Source of the DNA: Phytoactinopolyspora alkaliphila
GTDB taxonomy: Bacteria; Actinomycetota; Actinomycetes; Jiangellales; Jiangellaceae
NCBI RefSeq assembly: GCF_010550695.1
Contig: NZ_JAAGOB010000007.1
Coordinates: 1-64,000, forward strand
Direction of reading: 5' to 3'
DNA length: 64,000 bases
This document shows positions 43,198 to 51,308 of the stretch, piece by piece. Each line of letters starts with the position of its first letter. Position 1 is the stretch's first letter. The notes under the pieces were generated by a model. It saw only the letters and a list, made by a program, of their open reading frames with translations. It was not told where the DNA came from and did not search any database. The translations under genes were made by a program, and so were the position numbers.

Positions 43198-44298
43198 GTG
43201 AATTCGGAAAAGCGAGGCCTGGTGCGCTTCGCCAGGGACTTGCCGCTGGTCGACGAGTACGTAACTCTCGGCGAAGGGGAGACGCCGCTGGTCCCGCTCG
43301 ACAAGCTCGCGAAGCGGCTAAAGATGGGCCGCCTCTCCGCGAAGCTGGAGTCACACAACCCCACAGGCTCTTTCCATGACCGGGTGGCGGCGATGTCCAT
43401 GTCACTCGCCCGGACTCGTGGCAAGAAGGGCTGGATAGCCACGTGTTCGGAGTCGGCGGGCATGGCGCTCGCCGCCTACGGCGCTCGGGCCGGCCTGCCC
43501 GGCCTGTTGTGCGTGGTGTCGTCGGCTCCTGGTCAGGACTACGCGTCCTTGCTGCCGTTCGGCGCGCACGTGGTCGGGGTCCAGAGCGCCGCGGATGGAA
43601 TGACGAGCAAATCGATGGAGGAGATGTTCGCACGCATCGCCGTCTCCGCGGAGCAACACAATCTGTATCTGGCGAGCGCCGTGCACACGCACAACCACGA
43701 CGGCATGCGCGGCTTGGACGCCATCGGCTACGAACTCGCCGAGCAGGCCCCCAAGGCCAGCCACGTGTACGTCCCGACCGGCGGCGGAGGCCTGGCGGCG
43801 GCCATCGGCCGAGGGCTGAAGTATCAGGGCATCAAGGCGAAAATGATCGCGTGCCAGCCGGCCGGATGCGCGCCTGTCGTGTATTTCCTCAGTGGTGTCA
43901 GTTCCAGTCCCACCGTCTATCGGTGTGAGAGCAAGATCGCCGGGCTGCAGGTGCCGCACCCTCCGGACGGCCGGCTGGCCGCCGACGCGGTGCGCAAGTC
44001 CGGGGGGTGGGGGACTGTCGCGAGCGACGACGAGATCATCGCCGCTCAGAGCATGCTGGCCGCCACGGAGGGCATCTTCGTGGAGGCTGCCGGAGGCGCC
44101 GCGTTGGCGGCCATGATCAAGGATCTGGAGTACGGCCGGATCGACGCCACTGGCCACCAGATCCTGGTGCTGAGCGGTGCGGGGTGGAAGGACATGGGCC
44201 GGTATGGCGCTGCGGCCGCAGCACCCCCGGTGGTGGACGTCGCTGACCTTCAGGGCCAGGTGGACCGCTGGGCGGAAGAGCTGAACGACAAACCGTGA
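43198..44298 (+). CDS. Threonine-synthase-like fold-type II PLP homologue lacking the catalytic Lys
   Basis: 366 residues. The PLP-lysine motif reads NPTGSFHDR with His60 (codon CAT) in the Lys place. The usual SGNA loop is SESA (residues 84-87), so the Asn that contacts PLP is also lost. The phosphate loop PTGGGGLAAAIGRG is intact, as is the C-terminal half (FVEAAGGAALAAM). A standard PLP reaction through an internal aldimine is not possible, so it is a pseudoenzyme, a binding protein, or uses a non-covalent PLP. Convergent with an IclR gene that shares its operator motif. Confidence 0.8.
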   Translation: MNSEKRGLVRFARDLPLVDEYVTLGEGETPLVPLDKLAKRLKMGRLSAKLESHNPTGSFHDRVAAMSMSLARTRGKKGWIATCSESAGMALAAYGARAGLPGLLCVVSSAPGQDYASLLPFGAHVVGVQSAADGMTSKSMEEMFARIAVSAEQHNLYLASAVHTHNHDGMRGLDAIGYELAEQAPKASHVYVPTGGGGLAAAIGRGLKYQGIKAKMIACQPAGCAPVVYFLSGVSSSPTVYRCESKIAGLQVPHPPDGRLAADAVRKSGGWGTVASDDEIIAAQSMLAATEGIFVEAAGGAALAAMIKDLEYGRIDATGHQILVLSGAGWKDMGRYGAAAAAPPVVDVADLQGQVDRWAEELNDKP

Positions 44299-44299
44299 C

Positions 44300-44388
44300 C
44301 CGCCACAACCACTGGCATGGGTTGTGGTCGTTGAAGCGGACATATCGGACCGATTTGCGACCTCAACCCATGCCAGGGGTTGTGGCGG
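44300..44388. repeat. Palindromic repeat element, copy 2
   Basis: Arms 44300-44330 and 44358-44388 are reverse complements with two mismatches and share the core with copy 1. Its 27-base loop aligns with the reverse complement of the copy 1 loop (shared GAA-CGGA-AT-TCGG pattern). The right arm supplies the last codons and stop of the IclR gene at 44363. It sits between convergent genes, like copy 1. Confidence 0.85.
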
Positions 44389-45151
44389 CGCCACGGGTTG
44401 TGTCGGCGTGGAGAAGGGCGGCGCACGCCTTGAGTGCGTCCGCGGCCGCGGGTAACTGCTGCATGCTGAAGCGGGGTGCGGGAGCGGAGATGCTGATGGC
44501 GGCGGGCAGCCCGGCCGCGGTCAGCGGCACCGCCACGCAGCGGCTGTCGATCTCGTTCTCGCGGTCATCCACGGCGTGGCCCTCGGCGGCGACCTTCTCC
44601 ATTTCCCGCATGAACGCCTCGATGCTGGTAATGGTCCGGGCGGTTCGCCGCGGCATGCCGTCCGCCGCCAGGATGACCTCCACCCGCTTCGCGTCCATGA
44701 TCGACGCGATGGCCTTCCCCAGGGCGGTGCTGTGCAGGTGCTCGACGTCGCCCGGGCGCGCGGTGAGGCGGACGCCGTTCGGGCTGTCGAGGACGTCGAC
44801 GTAGCAGATCCGGAAGCCGTCTAGGGCCGCGAGGCACACCGTCTCATTGAACCGGTCACGCAGCTCGGCCAGATGCGGGCGCAGCCGGACCGCGAGCACG
44901 CTGAGCTGCTGTGCGTGCAGTGGTATGAAGGCCGGCCCGATGCGGTACACGTCCGTCGAGGGGTCGCGGGTGACGTAGCGCCGGTCCTCGAGAGTGGTTA
45001 GGTAGCGGTAGGCCGTGCTCTTCGGGACATTCGTAGCATCGATGACCTGGGTCAGCGAAAAGCCCTCAGGATTCCTCTGGATGAAGTCGAGCATGTCGCA
45101 CACGCGTGCCGCGGCCCGGATCGTGTAGTCGTTCCTGGGCCCGTGTTTCAT
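44363..45151 (-). CDS. IclR family transcriptional regulator
   Basis: 262 residues. N-terminal winged helix-turn-helix (FSLTQVIDATNVPKSTAYRYLTTLEDRRYV) and IclR C-terminal domain (LHSTALGKAIASIMD, EGHAVDDRENEIDSRCVAVPL). The C-terminal TTPGMG and the stop codon come from the palindromic element. A dyad TGTTTC-AT-GAAACA covers its start codon, so autorepression is likely. Likely regulator of the adjacent threonine-synthase homologue. Confidence 0.88.
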   Translation of the reverse strand: MKHGPRNDYTIRAAARVCDMLDFIQRNPEGFSLTQVIDATNVPKSTAYRYLTTLEDRRYVTRDPSTDVYRIGPAFIPLHAQQLSVLAVRLRPHLAELRDRFNETVCLAALDGFRICYVDVLDSPNGVRLTARPGDVEHLHSTALGKAIASIMDAKRVEVILAADGMPRRTARTITSIEAFMREMEKVAAEGHAVDDRENEIDSRCVAVPLTAAGLPAAISISAPAPRFSMQQLPAAADALKACAALLHADTTRGAATTPGMG

Positions 45152-45157
45152 GAAACA
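45144..45157 (-). promoter_or_regulatory. Operator over the IclR start codon
   Basis: Perfect palindrome TGTTTCATGAAACA; the ATG inside is the IclR start. Dimer binding here would block translation initiation or transcription of its own gene. The related half sites upstream of 43198 support a shared regulon. Confidence 0.6.
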
Positions 45158-45297
45158 AAATCCAAAGTTCTTTCCATGATCCTACGATACGTAGCTCACG
45201 GCCTCCGGGCAAGCAATCACCGACGCGAGGGCGTCGGGCTGTTCCGGTGAGACGGAGGCCAGGCTGTGCCGGCGTGCCCCAGATCTGGTCCGGCAAG

Positions 45298-45335
45298 CCT
45301 GAAGGAGTGCCGCGGTAAGCCGCGGCACTCCTTCA
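45298..45335 (-). terminator. Strong hairpin terminator after the second IclR gene
   Basis: Perfect 17-bp stem (CTGAAGGAGTGCCGCGG with its complement) and a TAAG loop, 20 bases past the stop of the IclR gene at 45355-46254 on the minus strand. No T-run follows. Confidence 0.8.
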
Positions 45336-45354
45336 GCGGGTCGAAGAACGACCC

Positions 45355-46254
45355 TCACGCCTCGTCGACGTCGTCCTCGTCTTCGGGCTCGGTCACAATG
45401 CCGTCGGCCACCTCGATCAGGACCTTGGCCACCTTCTCCAGGTCCTTGGTGGTGAACCGGCTGGCTGGGCCGCTCACGCTGAGCGCCGCCGGAAGGCTGG
45501 TGCCCAGGATCGGCGCCGCCACGCACCGCCCGTCCACGTCGTTCTCACCGTCGTCGATCGCGTAGCCACGCCTGCGGACCTTGTTCAGCTCCTCAAGGTA
45601 GTCATCGACGGCGGTGATGGTGTTGTCTGTGCGACGTTCCATTCCCGCGCGGGTCAAGATGCCCCGCACCTGGGCCTCTGGCAGCTGTGCGGCGATGGCT
45701 TTGCCCAATGCCGTGCAGTGCAGCGGATCGCGGTGGCCGCTCCGGGTGGCCATGCGTACCCAGCGCTTGCTCTCGGCGACGTCGAGGTACCGGATCTGAT
45801 CGCCGTCGAGCATGCCCAGGTTGGCGCTCTCACCGGTCTCGTCGCGCAGCCGTTCGAGCGAGTTCCGCGCACGTTCGCGGAGCACTTCGAGGTGGCGGGA
45901 CTGCATGCCGACGAAGCCGAGGCCGAGCCGGTAGCTGCCGGAGTTGCCTTCGCGCTCGACGTACCGGTGCTTCTCGAGTGTCCAGAGATAGCGGAACGCC
46001 GACGCCTTGGCGAGCTTGACCGTGCTGCTGATCTGGGCAAGCGTCATTCCGTTGGATGACTCCTGGAGCACGTTCAGAATAGAGATCACACGTTCGACCG
46101 AGCGATTGTTGTACTTGCGAAACTCTTCTGGTGATGCGGTGGCCGGATCCGGCGCGTCCGAGATATTCAGATTCTCGTCGTTGTGAAGCTCATCTGCATG
46201 ATCGTCACCGTGCAGATCGGTATCGCTACGTCGCTGGCTGCGCTGACGTGGCAT
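45355..46254 (-). CDS. IclR family transcriptional regulator
   Basis: 299 residues with an unusual acidic/basic N-tail of about 50 residues before the helix-turn-helix (MTLAQISSTVKLAKASAFRYLWTLEKHRYV). C-terminal IclR domain with LHCTALGKAIAAQLPE and RGYAIDDGENDVDGRCVAAPI. ATG 46254 with GGAGG upstream. The C-terminus ends in an acidic tail. It is divergent from the aminotransferase gene across about 270 bases and probably controls it. Confidence 0.87.
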   Translation of the reverse strand: MPRQRSQRRSDTDLHGDDHADELHNDENLNISDAPDPATASPEEFRKYNNRSVERVISILNVLQESSNGMTLAQISSTVKLAKASAFRYLWTLEKHRYVEREGNSGSYRLGLGFVGMQSRHLEVLRERARNSLERLRDETGESANLGMLDGDQIRYLDVAESKRWVRMATRSGHRDPLHCTALGKAIAAQLPEAQVRGILTRAGMERRTDNTITAVDDYLEELNKVRRRGYAIDDGENDVDGRCVAAPILGTSLPAALSVSGPASRFTTKDLEKVAKVLIEVADGIVTEPEDEDDVDEA

Positions 46255-46526
46255 GACGCTGCCTCCCTTGTTTCTTCTTTCGAATTTCGTGTTTCTCTCG
46301 GAGTTTACTGGATCAAGAGGCTCCAGGGAGGGGCCAATTTCGAAGCAAGTCGGGATCGCTCCGGATCTCTCCGGAGAGTCCACTTTCGGTGCAGTCTGGC
46401 CCCTTGACGCGCCTCGGTCACGGTCCTACGGTTAATTCGACTGTTGGCTACAATATTTCATTGAGCGAAATGATCGATGGGCGGGCGGACATCGCTCTGC
46501 CGGTGACCGAGACAGGGGGCCGGAAG
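46255..46526. other. Divergent region before the aminotransferase, with a perfect palindrome
   Basis: About 270 bases between IclR and aminotransferase starts. It contains CTCTCCGGAGAG (46367-46378), a perfect palindrome, and an AT-rich stretch with TTTCGAATTTCG-type repeats near 46276-46290, either of which may be the regulator site. An alternative start codon for the aminotransferase (46470) lies here. Confidence 0.4.
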
Positions 46527-47804
46527 GTGAACGACGGCACGCTGGCACACGAGAACTCGATCCAGCTGCAGACGAGAGCACGGCAACGGGTGCCAGGTGG
46601 CGTGCACTCGAACGTGCGCCTGTCGGGGCCGCAGCCCTACGTCGAGCGTGGCAAGGGGGCCTGGCTGTACGACGTGGACGGCCGCAACTATGTGGACTAC
46701 CTCCTGGGGCAGGGGCCCAACTTCCTCGGTCATGCGCCGGACGCCGTCCTCGACGTGGTCAGCGCCGCGGATCGTCGCGGCCTTGTCTACGGTGGCCAGC
46801 ACGCGCTTGAGATCGAAGCGGCGGAAGCCGTGTGTGCCGCGCTCGAGTGGCCGGACATGGTCCGGTTCGGCGTCACCGGAACCGAGATCGTCCAGGCCGC
46901 GCTGCGGCTCGCCCGCGCGGTGACCGGCCGGGAGAAGGTCATCCGCTTCGAGGGGCACTACCACGGCTGGCTGGACAACGTGCTCGTCGCCGAGCACGAC
47001 GGCGCCTGGGGCGTCGCCAGTGAGGGCCAGCTGCCGCACCATCTCGACGACTTCGTGGTCCTGCCCTGGAACGACGCCGAGGCGCTCGCCGAGGCGTTGC
47101 GCCGGCACGGACCCGAGATCGCGGCCGTGATCATGGAGCCGGTGATGATCAACGCCGGTGTGATCCAGCCGCTGGACGGATATCTGGAGCGGGTCCGCGA
47201 GCTGTGCACGGCGCACGGCGCGATGCTGATCTTCGATGAGGTGATCTCCGGCTTCCGGATCGGTCTGCAGGGTGCTGTGGGCCGCTACGGCGTGGTCCCC
47301 GACCTGGCGACCTACGGGAAGGCGCTCGGTGCCGGCGGTACCGTCGCGGCGCTGGTCGGCCGCAGGGACGTCATGGAGCTGTTCGGCCACGGGATGGTGA
47401 ACCACTCCGGCACCTTCAACGGTGCGGTTCCGGCGATGGCTGCCGTCACTGCCAGTCTTGCCGTCCTGCGGGAGGATCCGCCGTATCCGGGCGTCGAGCG
47501 GCACGGCACGGCCCTGATGGCAGGCATCCGCCGGCTGGCCGCTGCGCATCGGATCCCGTTGCGGGTGGAGGGCCTGCCCGCGGCCTTCCACGTCTCCTTC
47601 GGCGACGTCGAGGTGACCGACTATCGCAGCCTCCAACTCTTGGACCTCGATCGCTACGCCCGCTTCTCCGAGGTACTCGTCCGGCACGGCATCTGGGTCG
47701 CCCCTCGAGGTATCTGGTACGTCTCCGCGTGTCACGGCGACGACGAGCTGGACGCCGCGCTCGCGAGGTTCAGCAAGGCGCTTGTCGCTTGGTCCGGCGG
47801 CTGA
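46527..47804 (+). CDS. Class III aminotransferase, glutamate-1-semialdehyde aminomutase-like
   Basis: 425 residues from GTG 46527 (AGGGGG upstream); ATG 46470 would add 19 residues. RARQRVPGGVHSNVRL, GHYHGWLDNVLV, the EPVMINAG and LIFDEVISGFRIG motifs and PLP Lys in TYGKALGAG match HemL/class III enzymes. HemL itself is usually encoded elsewhere, so this is likely an amino-donor transaminase or aminomutase on a small keto or semialdehyde substrate. Regulated by the divergent IclR (inference). Confidence 0.83.
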   Translation: MNDGTLAHENSIQLQTRARQRVPGGVHSNVRLSGPQPYVERGKGAWLYDVDGRNYVDYLLGQGPNFLGHAPDAVLDVVSAADRRGLVYGGQHALEIEAAEAVCAALEWPDMVRFGVTGTEIVQAALRLARAVTGREKVIRFEGHYHGWLDNVLVAEHDGAWGVASEGQLPHHLDDFVVLPWNDAEALAEALRRHGPEIAAVIMEPVMINAGVIQPLDGYLERVRELCTAHGAMLIFDEVISGFRIGLQGAVGRYGVVPDLATYGKALGAGGTVAALVGRRDVMELFGHGMVNHSGTFNGAVPAMAAVTASLAVLREDPPYPGVERHGTALMAGIRRLAAAHRIPLRVEGLPAAFHVSFGDVEVTDYRSLQLLDLDRYARFSEVLVRHGIWVAPRGIWYVSACHGDDELDAALARFSKALVAWSGG

Positions 47805-48088
47805 CGCGCCGAGTGTGGCTCGCTGGAATGCGCCGATTGCCGGAATTCCCGATAACAACTCGGACTCGTGTGCGTTCGCAACGACTTCTGCATTGCGAAC
47901 ATCGCGGGATTGTGCAGAATGAATAGCACGCTGGCGTGGATGGGAAATGCCTTGCCGCTCACTTTCATGTGGTGAGTGGTGCCGTTCAGATCGAACACGG
48001 TCGCCTGTGTGGCGAACCCCGGACCGTGTGAGCGCGGGTCTAGCCACTCGCTGAGCACTAGGGAAACGATCGAGACTAGGCGGCCGAG
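47805..48088. other. Intergenic region, less GC-rich, possible gene remnant
   Basis: About 280 bases without a supported gene. On the minus strand it reads LSEWLDPRSHGPGFATQATVFDL and MKVSGKAFPIHASVL through a stop-free frame with no start or ribosome site, so it may be a decayed fragment. Base composition is lower in GC than its neighbours. Confidence 0.3.
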
Positions 48089-48751
48089 ATGACTCTTCTT
48101 CCCACGAGCCCGATGTCTGTCGAATTGACCATCTCGCACAGTCGGCTGTGGTGGCAGCCCGAAGGCGAGGACGAGCAGCCGGCGCATTGGAACGTTTCCG
48201 CGGACGTGTGGCCGATGACCCGATGCGCCGATCGCTATCGGCACGTCGCCGACATCGCGGTTTCCGTCGCGGACATCAGCCCCGAGCTCAGCCTCCTCGA
48301 CTCGATCGATCTGGGGGACTGGTCCACCGAGTTCATCGCGGAGACCGTCCTGGACCTGGCGAAGGGCTCGCTCGTGAGCGAACTCGACCGACGGGTCAGC
48401 CAGGGTCCGGAGCGGATGCTGATCCTCAACCGGGTGGAGGTCCAGCCGGCGTGGCGCGGACACGGCCTGGCCGGGCCGCTGACGGCTGCCGCGCTGCATC
48501 GTTTCTCTCAGATGGCGCGGCTGGCCGTGTGCCGGCTGTCTCCGGCCGACTTCATGGACGCGGCGCCGGATCGGATCACCGCCGAGCTGGCGAGCCTGCG
48601 GCTCGGTGGCATGCTCGAGCGGATCGGCTTCTTCCTGTGGAACGGCGTGTACGTCGTGGATCTGCGCAGTACGGAGCTGATCGACGCCAGTCTCGAGCCA
48701 TTGGAGCGGTGGGGCCCGTACAGCGGGCGGCAGGATGAGATCGCCTCTTGA
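48089..48751 (+). CDS. GNAT-fold hypothetical protein
   Basis: 220 residues. The middle carries an acetyltransferase motif A: LNRVEVQPAWRGHGLAGPL. The N-terminal half is not recognisable. It is upstream of DUF3145 on the same strand, 172 bases apart. ATG 48089; an inner ATG at 48113 is possible. Function unknown. Confidence 0.65.
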   Translation: MTLLPTSPMSVELTISHSRLWWQPEGEDEQPAHWNVSADVWPMTRCADRYRHVADIAVSVADISPELSLLDSIDLGDWSTEFIAETVLDLAKGSLVSELDRRVSQGPERMLILNRVEVQPAWRGHGLAGPLTAAALHRFSQMARLAVCRLSPADFMDAAPDRITAELASLRLGGMLERIGFFLWNGVYVVDLRSTELIDASLEPLERWGPYSGRQDEIAS

Positions 48752-48923
48752 GATGTGCGTGCCGGATCCACCGTGAAGCATGGGCCGACACGCCGGTCGG
48801 GGCGTGTCGTGCACATTGAGTGGCAATCGTGTCGTGTGTCAGGCACAATGATCTCGTCGCAGGTCCTCGGAATACGGGGAGAGGCCGCAGGGGAAGGCGT
48901 CCCTCGACCCACAGGAGGATCCG

Positions 48924-49418
48924 GTGACCACACGTGGCGTCCTGTACGTCCACGCCGCAACGCCGGCGTTGTGCCCGCATGTCGAGTGGGCCGCCGCCGG
49001 CGCTCTTGGTGTGCGCGTAAGCCTTGATTGGACACCTCAGCCTGCCCAGCCTGGCGCGTTCCGTGCGGAGTTGTCGTGGCAGGGCGAAGCGGGGACCGGT
49101 GCGCGCATCGCCTCCGCGCTCCGAGGCTGGCTGCATCTGCGCTTCGAGGTCACCGAGGAGCCCAGCGGCGGCAACGAGGGCGCACGCTACGCATACACTC
49201 CCGCGCTGGGGATCTTCCATGCGGTCACGGGGGTGCACGGCGACATCATGATCCCCGAGGACCGGATCAAGGCAGCCATCGTCCAAGCTGCTTCCGGCGA
49301 GATCGATCTTGAGGAAGAGTTGTGCCGGCTGGTTGGCAAACCCTGGGATGACGAGCTCGAGTCGTTCCGCTATGCGGGTGATGGCGCACCTGTGCGGTGG
49401 TTGCACCAGGTTGTCTAA
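48924..49418 (+). CDS. DUF3145 family protein
   Basis: 164 residues. MTTRGVLYVHAATPALCPHVEWA start, WTPQPAQPGAFRAELSWQGEAGTGARIASALRGW and EVTEEPSGGNEGARYAYTPALGIFHAVTGVHGDIMIPEDRI (split over residues 33-120) define DUF3145, an actinobacterial family of unknown function often located near fatty-acid synthesis genes. ATG 48924; AGGAGG upstream. Convergent with the fab-accD operon. Confidence 0.88.
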   Translation: MTTRGVLYVHAATPALCPHVEWAAAGALGVRVSLDWTPQPAQPGAFRAELSWQGEAGTGARIASALRGWLHLRFEVTEEPSGGNEGARYAYTPALGIFHAVTGVHGDIMIPEDRIKAAIVQAASGEIDLEEELCRLVGKPWDDELESFRYAGDGAPVRWLHQVV

Positions 49419-49874
49419 AAAGTTGTCGTCGAGGGGTTCCGCCTGGGTGTTGTCACGTGTATGGTCACACCCAGGTAACGACTCGCAGCGTGGCCGCTCC
49501 GGCACTGGTGATTCCCCGGCCCGGTGATCCGGAAACACAGCGGCCTCACCACCTGGATGTGGCCCGGCTCCCCGACAGGGTTGAGCTGGGCCACATCGCT
49601 GTGTGCTGCTAGAGGCCCGTCACGATTGCGAAGACTGCGAGGTAGCGTTCCGCGGACGGAGCGCCCGGCAACGCGCGCTGTTGAGTAGGCTCTACGGTGA
49701 GGTGCGAAGACCCTCCACTCGTGCCCCCGCCATCACCAGTCGGTGATCGCCGTGCTCGCAAGCAACACCACACGCTACGGCTATGCGTACCCACGTCCGG
49801 GGCAGCCTGGTCACCTTGAAGCCTCCGGGGAGGCGATCAGACGACACAGCGACGATCAGGTGACCAATGTGAGG
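49419..49874. other. Convergent intergenic region with terminator hairpins
   Basis: 456 bases between DUF3145 and accD with no supported gene. It holds CCTGGGTGT...ACACCCAGG (49442-49475), a 15-bp stem with one mismatch at 49556-49570/49583-49597, and a small GTGACC...GGTCAC stem across the accD stop (49860-49878). These probably terminate the two converging transcripts. Confidence 0.7.
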
Positions 49875-51308
49875 TCACAGAGGGATGTTGCCGTGCTGGC
49901 CGCGGGTATGCGGAGCCTCGGCCAAGGCTCGGGCCAGGGCGGAACGGGTGCGGGCCGGGTCGACCACCTCGTCGACGACGCCGATCTCCATCGCCTTGTC
50001 CAGTCCTCCGGCCACGCGCTCGTGTTCTTCCGCGAGCTCCGTTTCAACCTGAGCCCGCAGCTCGGGATGGACCTCGGCGAGCTTGCGGCGGTGGAGAATC
50101 CGCACCGCGGCGACGGCGCCCATGACGGCTACCTCCGCCGTGGGCCACGCCAGCACCTTCGTGGCGCCGAGGGCGCGGGAGTTCATCGCGATATACGCCC
50201 CGCCGTACGCCTTGCGGGTCACCAGCGTGACCCGGGGGACGGTGGCTTCGGCGAACGCGTGCAGGAGCTTGGCGCCGCGGCGCACCACACCGTCCCATTC
50301 CTGGCCCACACCAGGTAGATAGCCCGGAACGTCCACGACGACGACGAGAGGCACCCCGAGGGCGTCGCACATCCGGACGAACCGGGCCGCTTTCTCCGCG
50401 GAAGTGGAGTCGAGGCATCCACCCAGGCGCAGTGGGTTGTTCGCGATGACACCTACGGTGCGCCCTCCCAGGCGGCCGAGGGTCGTGGTGATGTTCGGCG
50501 CCCATCGGGCATGCAGTTCCAGCGCCGTCTCGTCGTCGAGCAGGTCGTCGACGATGGGATGGACGTCGTAGGCGCGCCTCGCTGACTCCGGCAGGTGCCG
50601 GCTGAGGTCCACGTCGGCGACATCGTCCAGCTTTAGCGTGCCCGGCGAGCCCAGGAGCGCCCCGAGGTGCGCGGCCCGGTCCAGGGCTTCACGCTCGCTA
50701 CTGGCGAGCACGTGCACCACGCCGGAGCGGCGGCCATGCGGCTCCGGCCCGCCGAGGCGCAACATGTCGACGTCCTCGCCGGTGACCGAGCGCACCACGT
50801 CCGGCCCGGTGACGAAGATGCGCCCCTCAGGGCCGAGGACGACGACGTCGGTGAGCGCCGGGCCGTAGGCGGCACCGCCCGCGGCCGGACCCAACACCAC
50901 CGACAGCTGCGGGACCGTGCCCGATGCGCGGGTCATGGCGGCGAAGATCTGCCCGACCGCATGCAGCGAGAGCACGCCCTCGGGCAGCCGTGCACCGCCG
51001 GAATGCCACAGGCCGATGATCGGCACGCCGTCGGCGAGCGCACGCTCGTAGGCCTCGACCACCACGCGGCAGCCATCCGCTCCCATGGCGCCGCCCATCA
51101 CCGTGGCGTCGGAACAGAACGCGACAACCGGGGTGCCGTGCACGGTCCCGGTCGCGGCGAGCATGCCGCTCCGGTCGTCCGGGCTGATCAACTGCAGCGA
51201 GCCGTCGTCGAGGAGAGCCGCGAGCCGGTGGTTCGGGTGACGCGGATCGTCCCCGCGCACCGGCTTGCTGGCCTGCCCGGGGACTGAACGGCTGGCCACA
51301 GCGGTCAT
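49875..51308 (-). CDS. accD: Acyl-CoA carboxylase carboxyltransferase subunit (AccD type)
   Basis: About 477 residues. Carboxyltransferase fold in two halves: SDATVMGGAMGADGCRVVVEAYERAL, GGARLPEGVLSLHAVGQIFA, VVLGPAAGGAAYGPALTD and later NNPLRLGGCLDSTSAEKAARFVR and GVPLVVVVDVPGYLPGVGQEWDG, RKAYGGAYIAMNSRALG (given in pieces). It is homologous to the beta subunits of acetyl/propionyl-CoA carboxylase. ATG 51308 or GTG 51311 overlaps the fabF stop. It likely supplies malonyl-CoA; the biotin subunit is not in the window. Confidence 0.9.
   Translation of the reverse strand: MTAVASRSVPGQASKPVRGDDPRHPNHRLAALLDDGSLQLISPDDRSGMLAATGTVHGTPVVAFCSDATVMGGAMGADGCRVVVEAYERALADGVPIIGLWHSGGARLPEGVLSLHAVGQIFAAMTRASGTVPQLSVVLGPAAGGAAYGPALTDVVVLGPEGRIFVTGPDVVRSVTGEDVDMLRLGGPEPHGRRSGVVHVLASSEREALDRAAHLGALLGSPGTLKLDDVADVDLSRHLPESARRAYDVHPIVDDLLDDETALELHARWAPNITTTLGRLGGRTVGVIANNPLRLGGCLDSTSAEKAARFVRMCDALGVPLVVVVDVPGYLPGVGQEWDGVVRRGAKLLHAFAEATVPRVTLVTRKAYGGAYIAMNSRALGATKVLAWPTAEVAVMGAVAAVRILHRRKLAEVHPELRAQVETELAEEHERVAGGLDKAMEIGVVDEVVDPARTRSALARALAEAPHTRGQHGNIPL

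Noticed and set aside
40539-44388. CRISPR array
   Set aside because: Only two palindromes 3.7 kb apart with no spacer units and no cas genes.
47732-48826. 364-residue minus frame
   Set aside because: Covers GNAT and aminotransferase genes; only the gap part looks protein-like, reported as a possible remnant.
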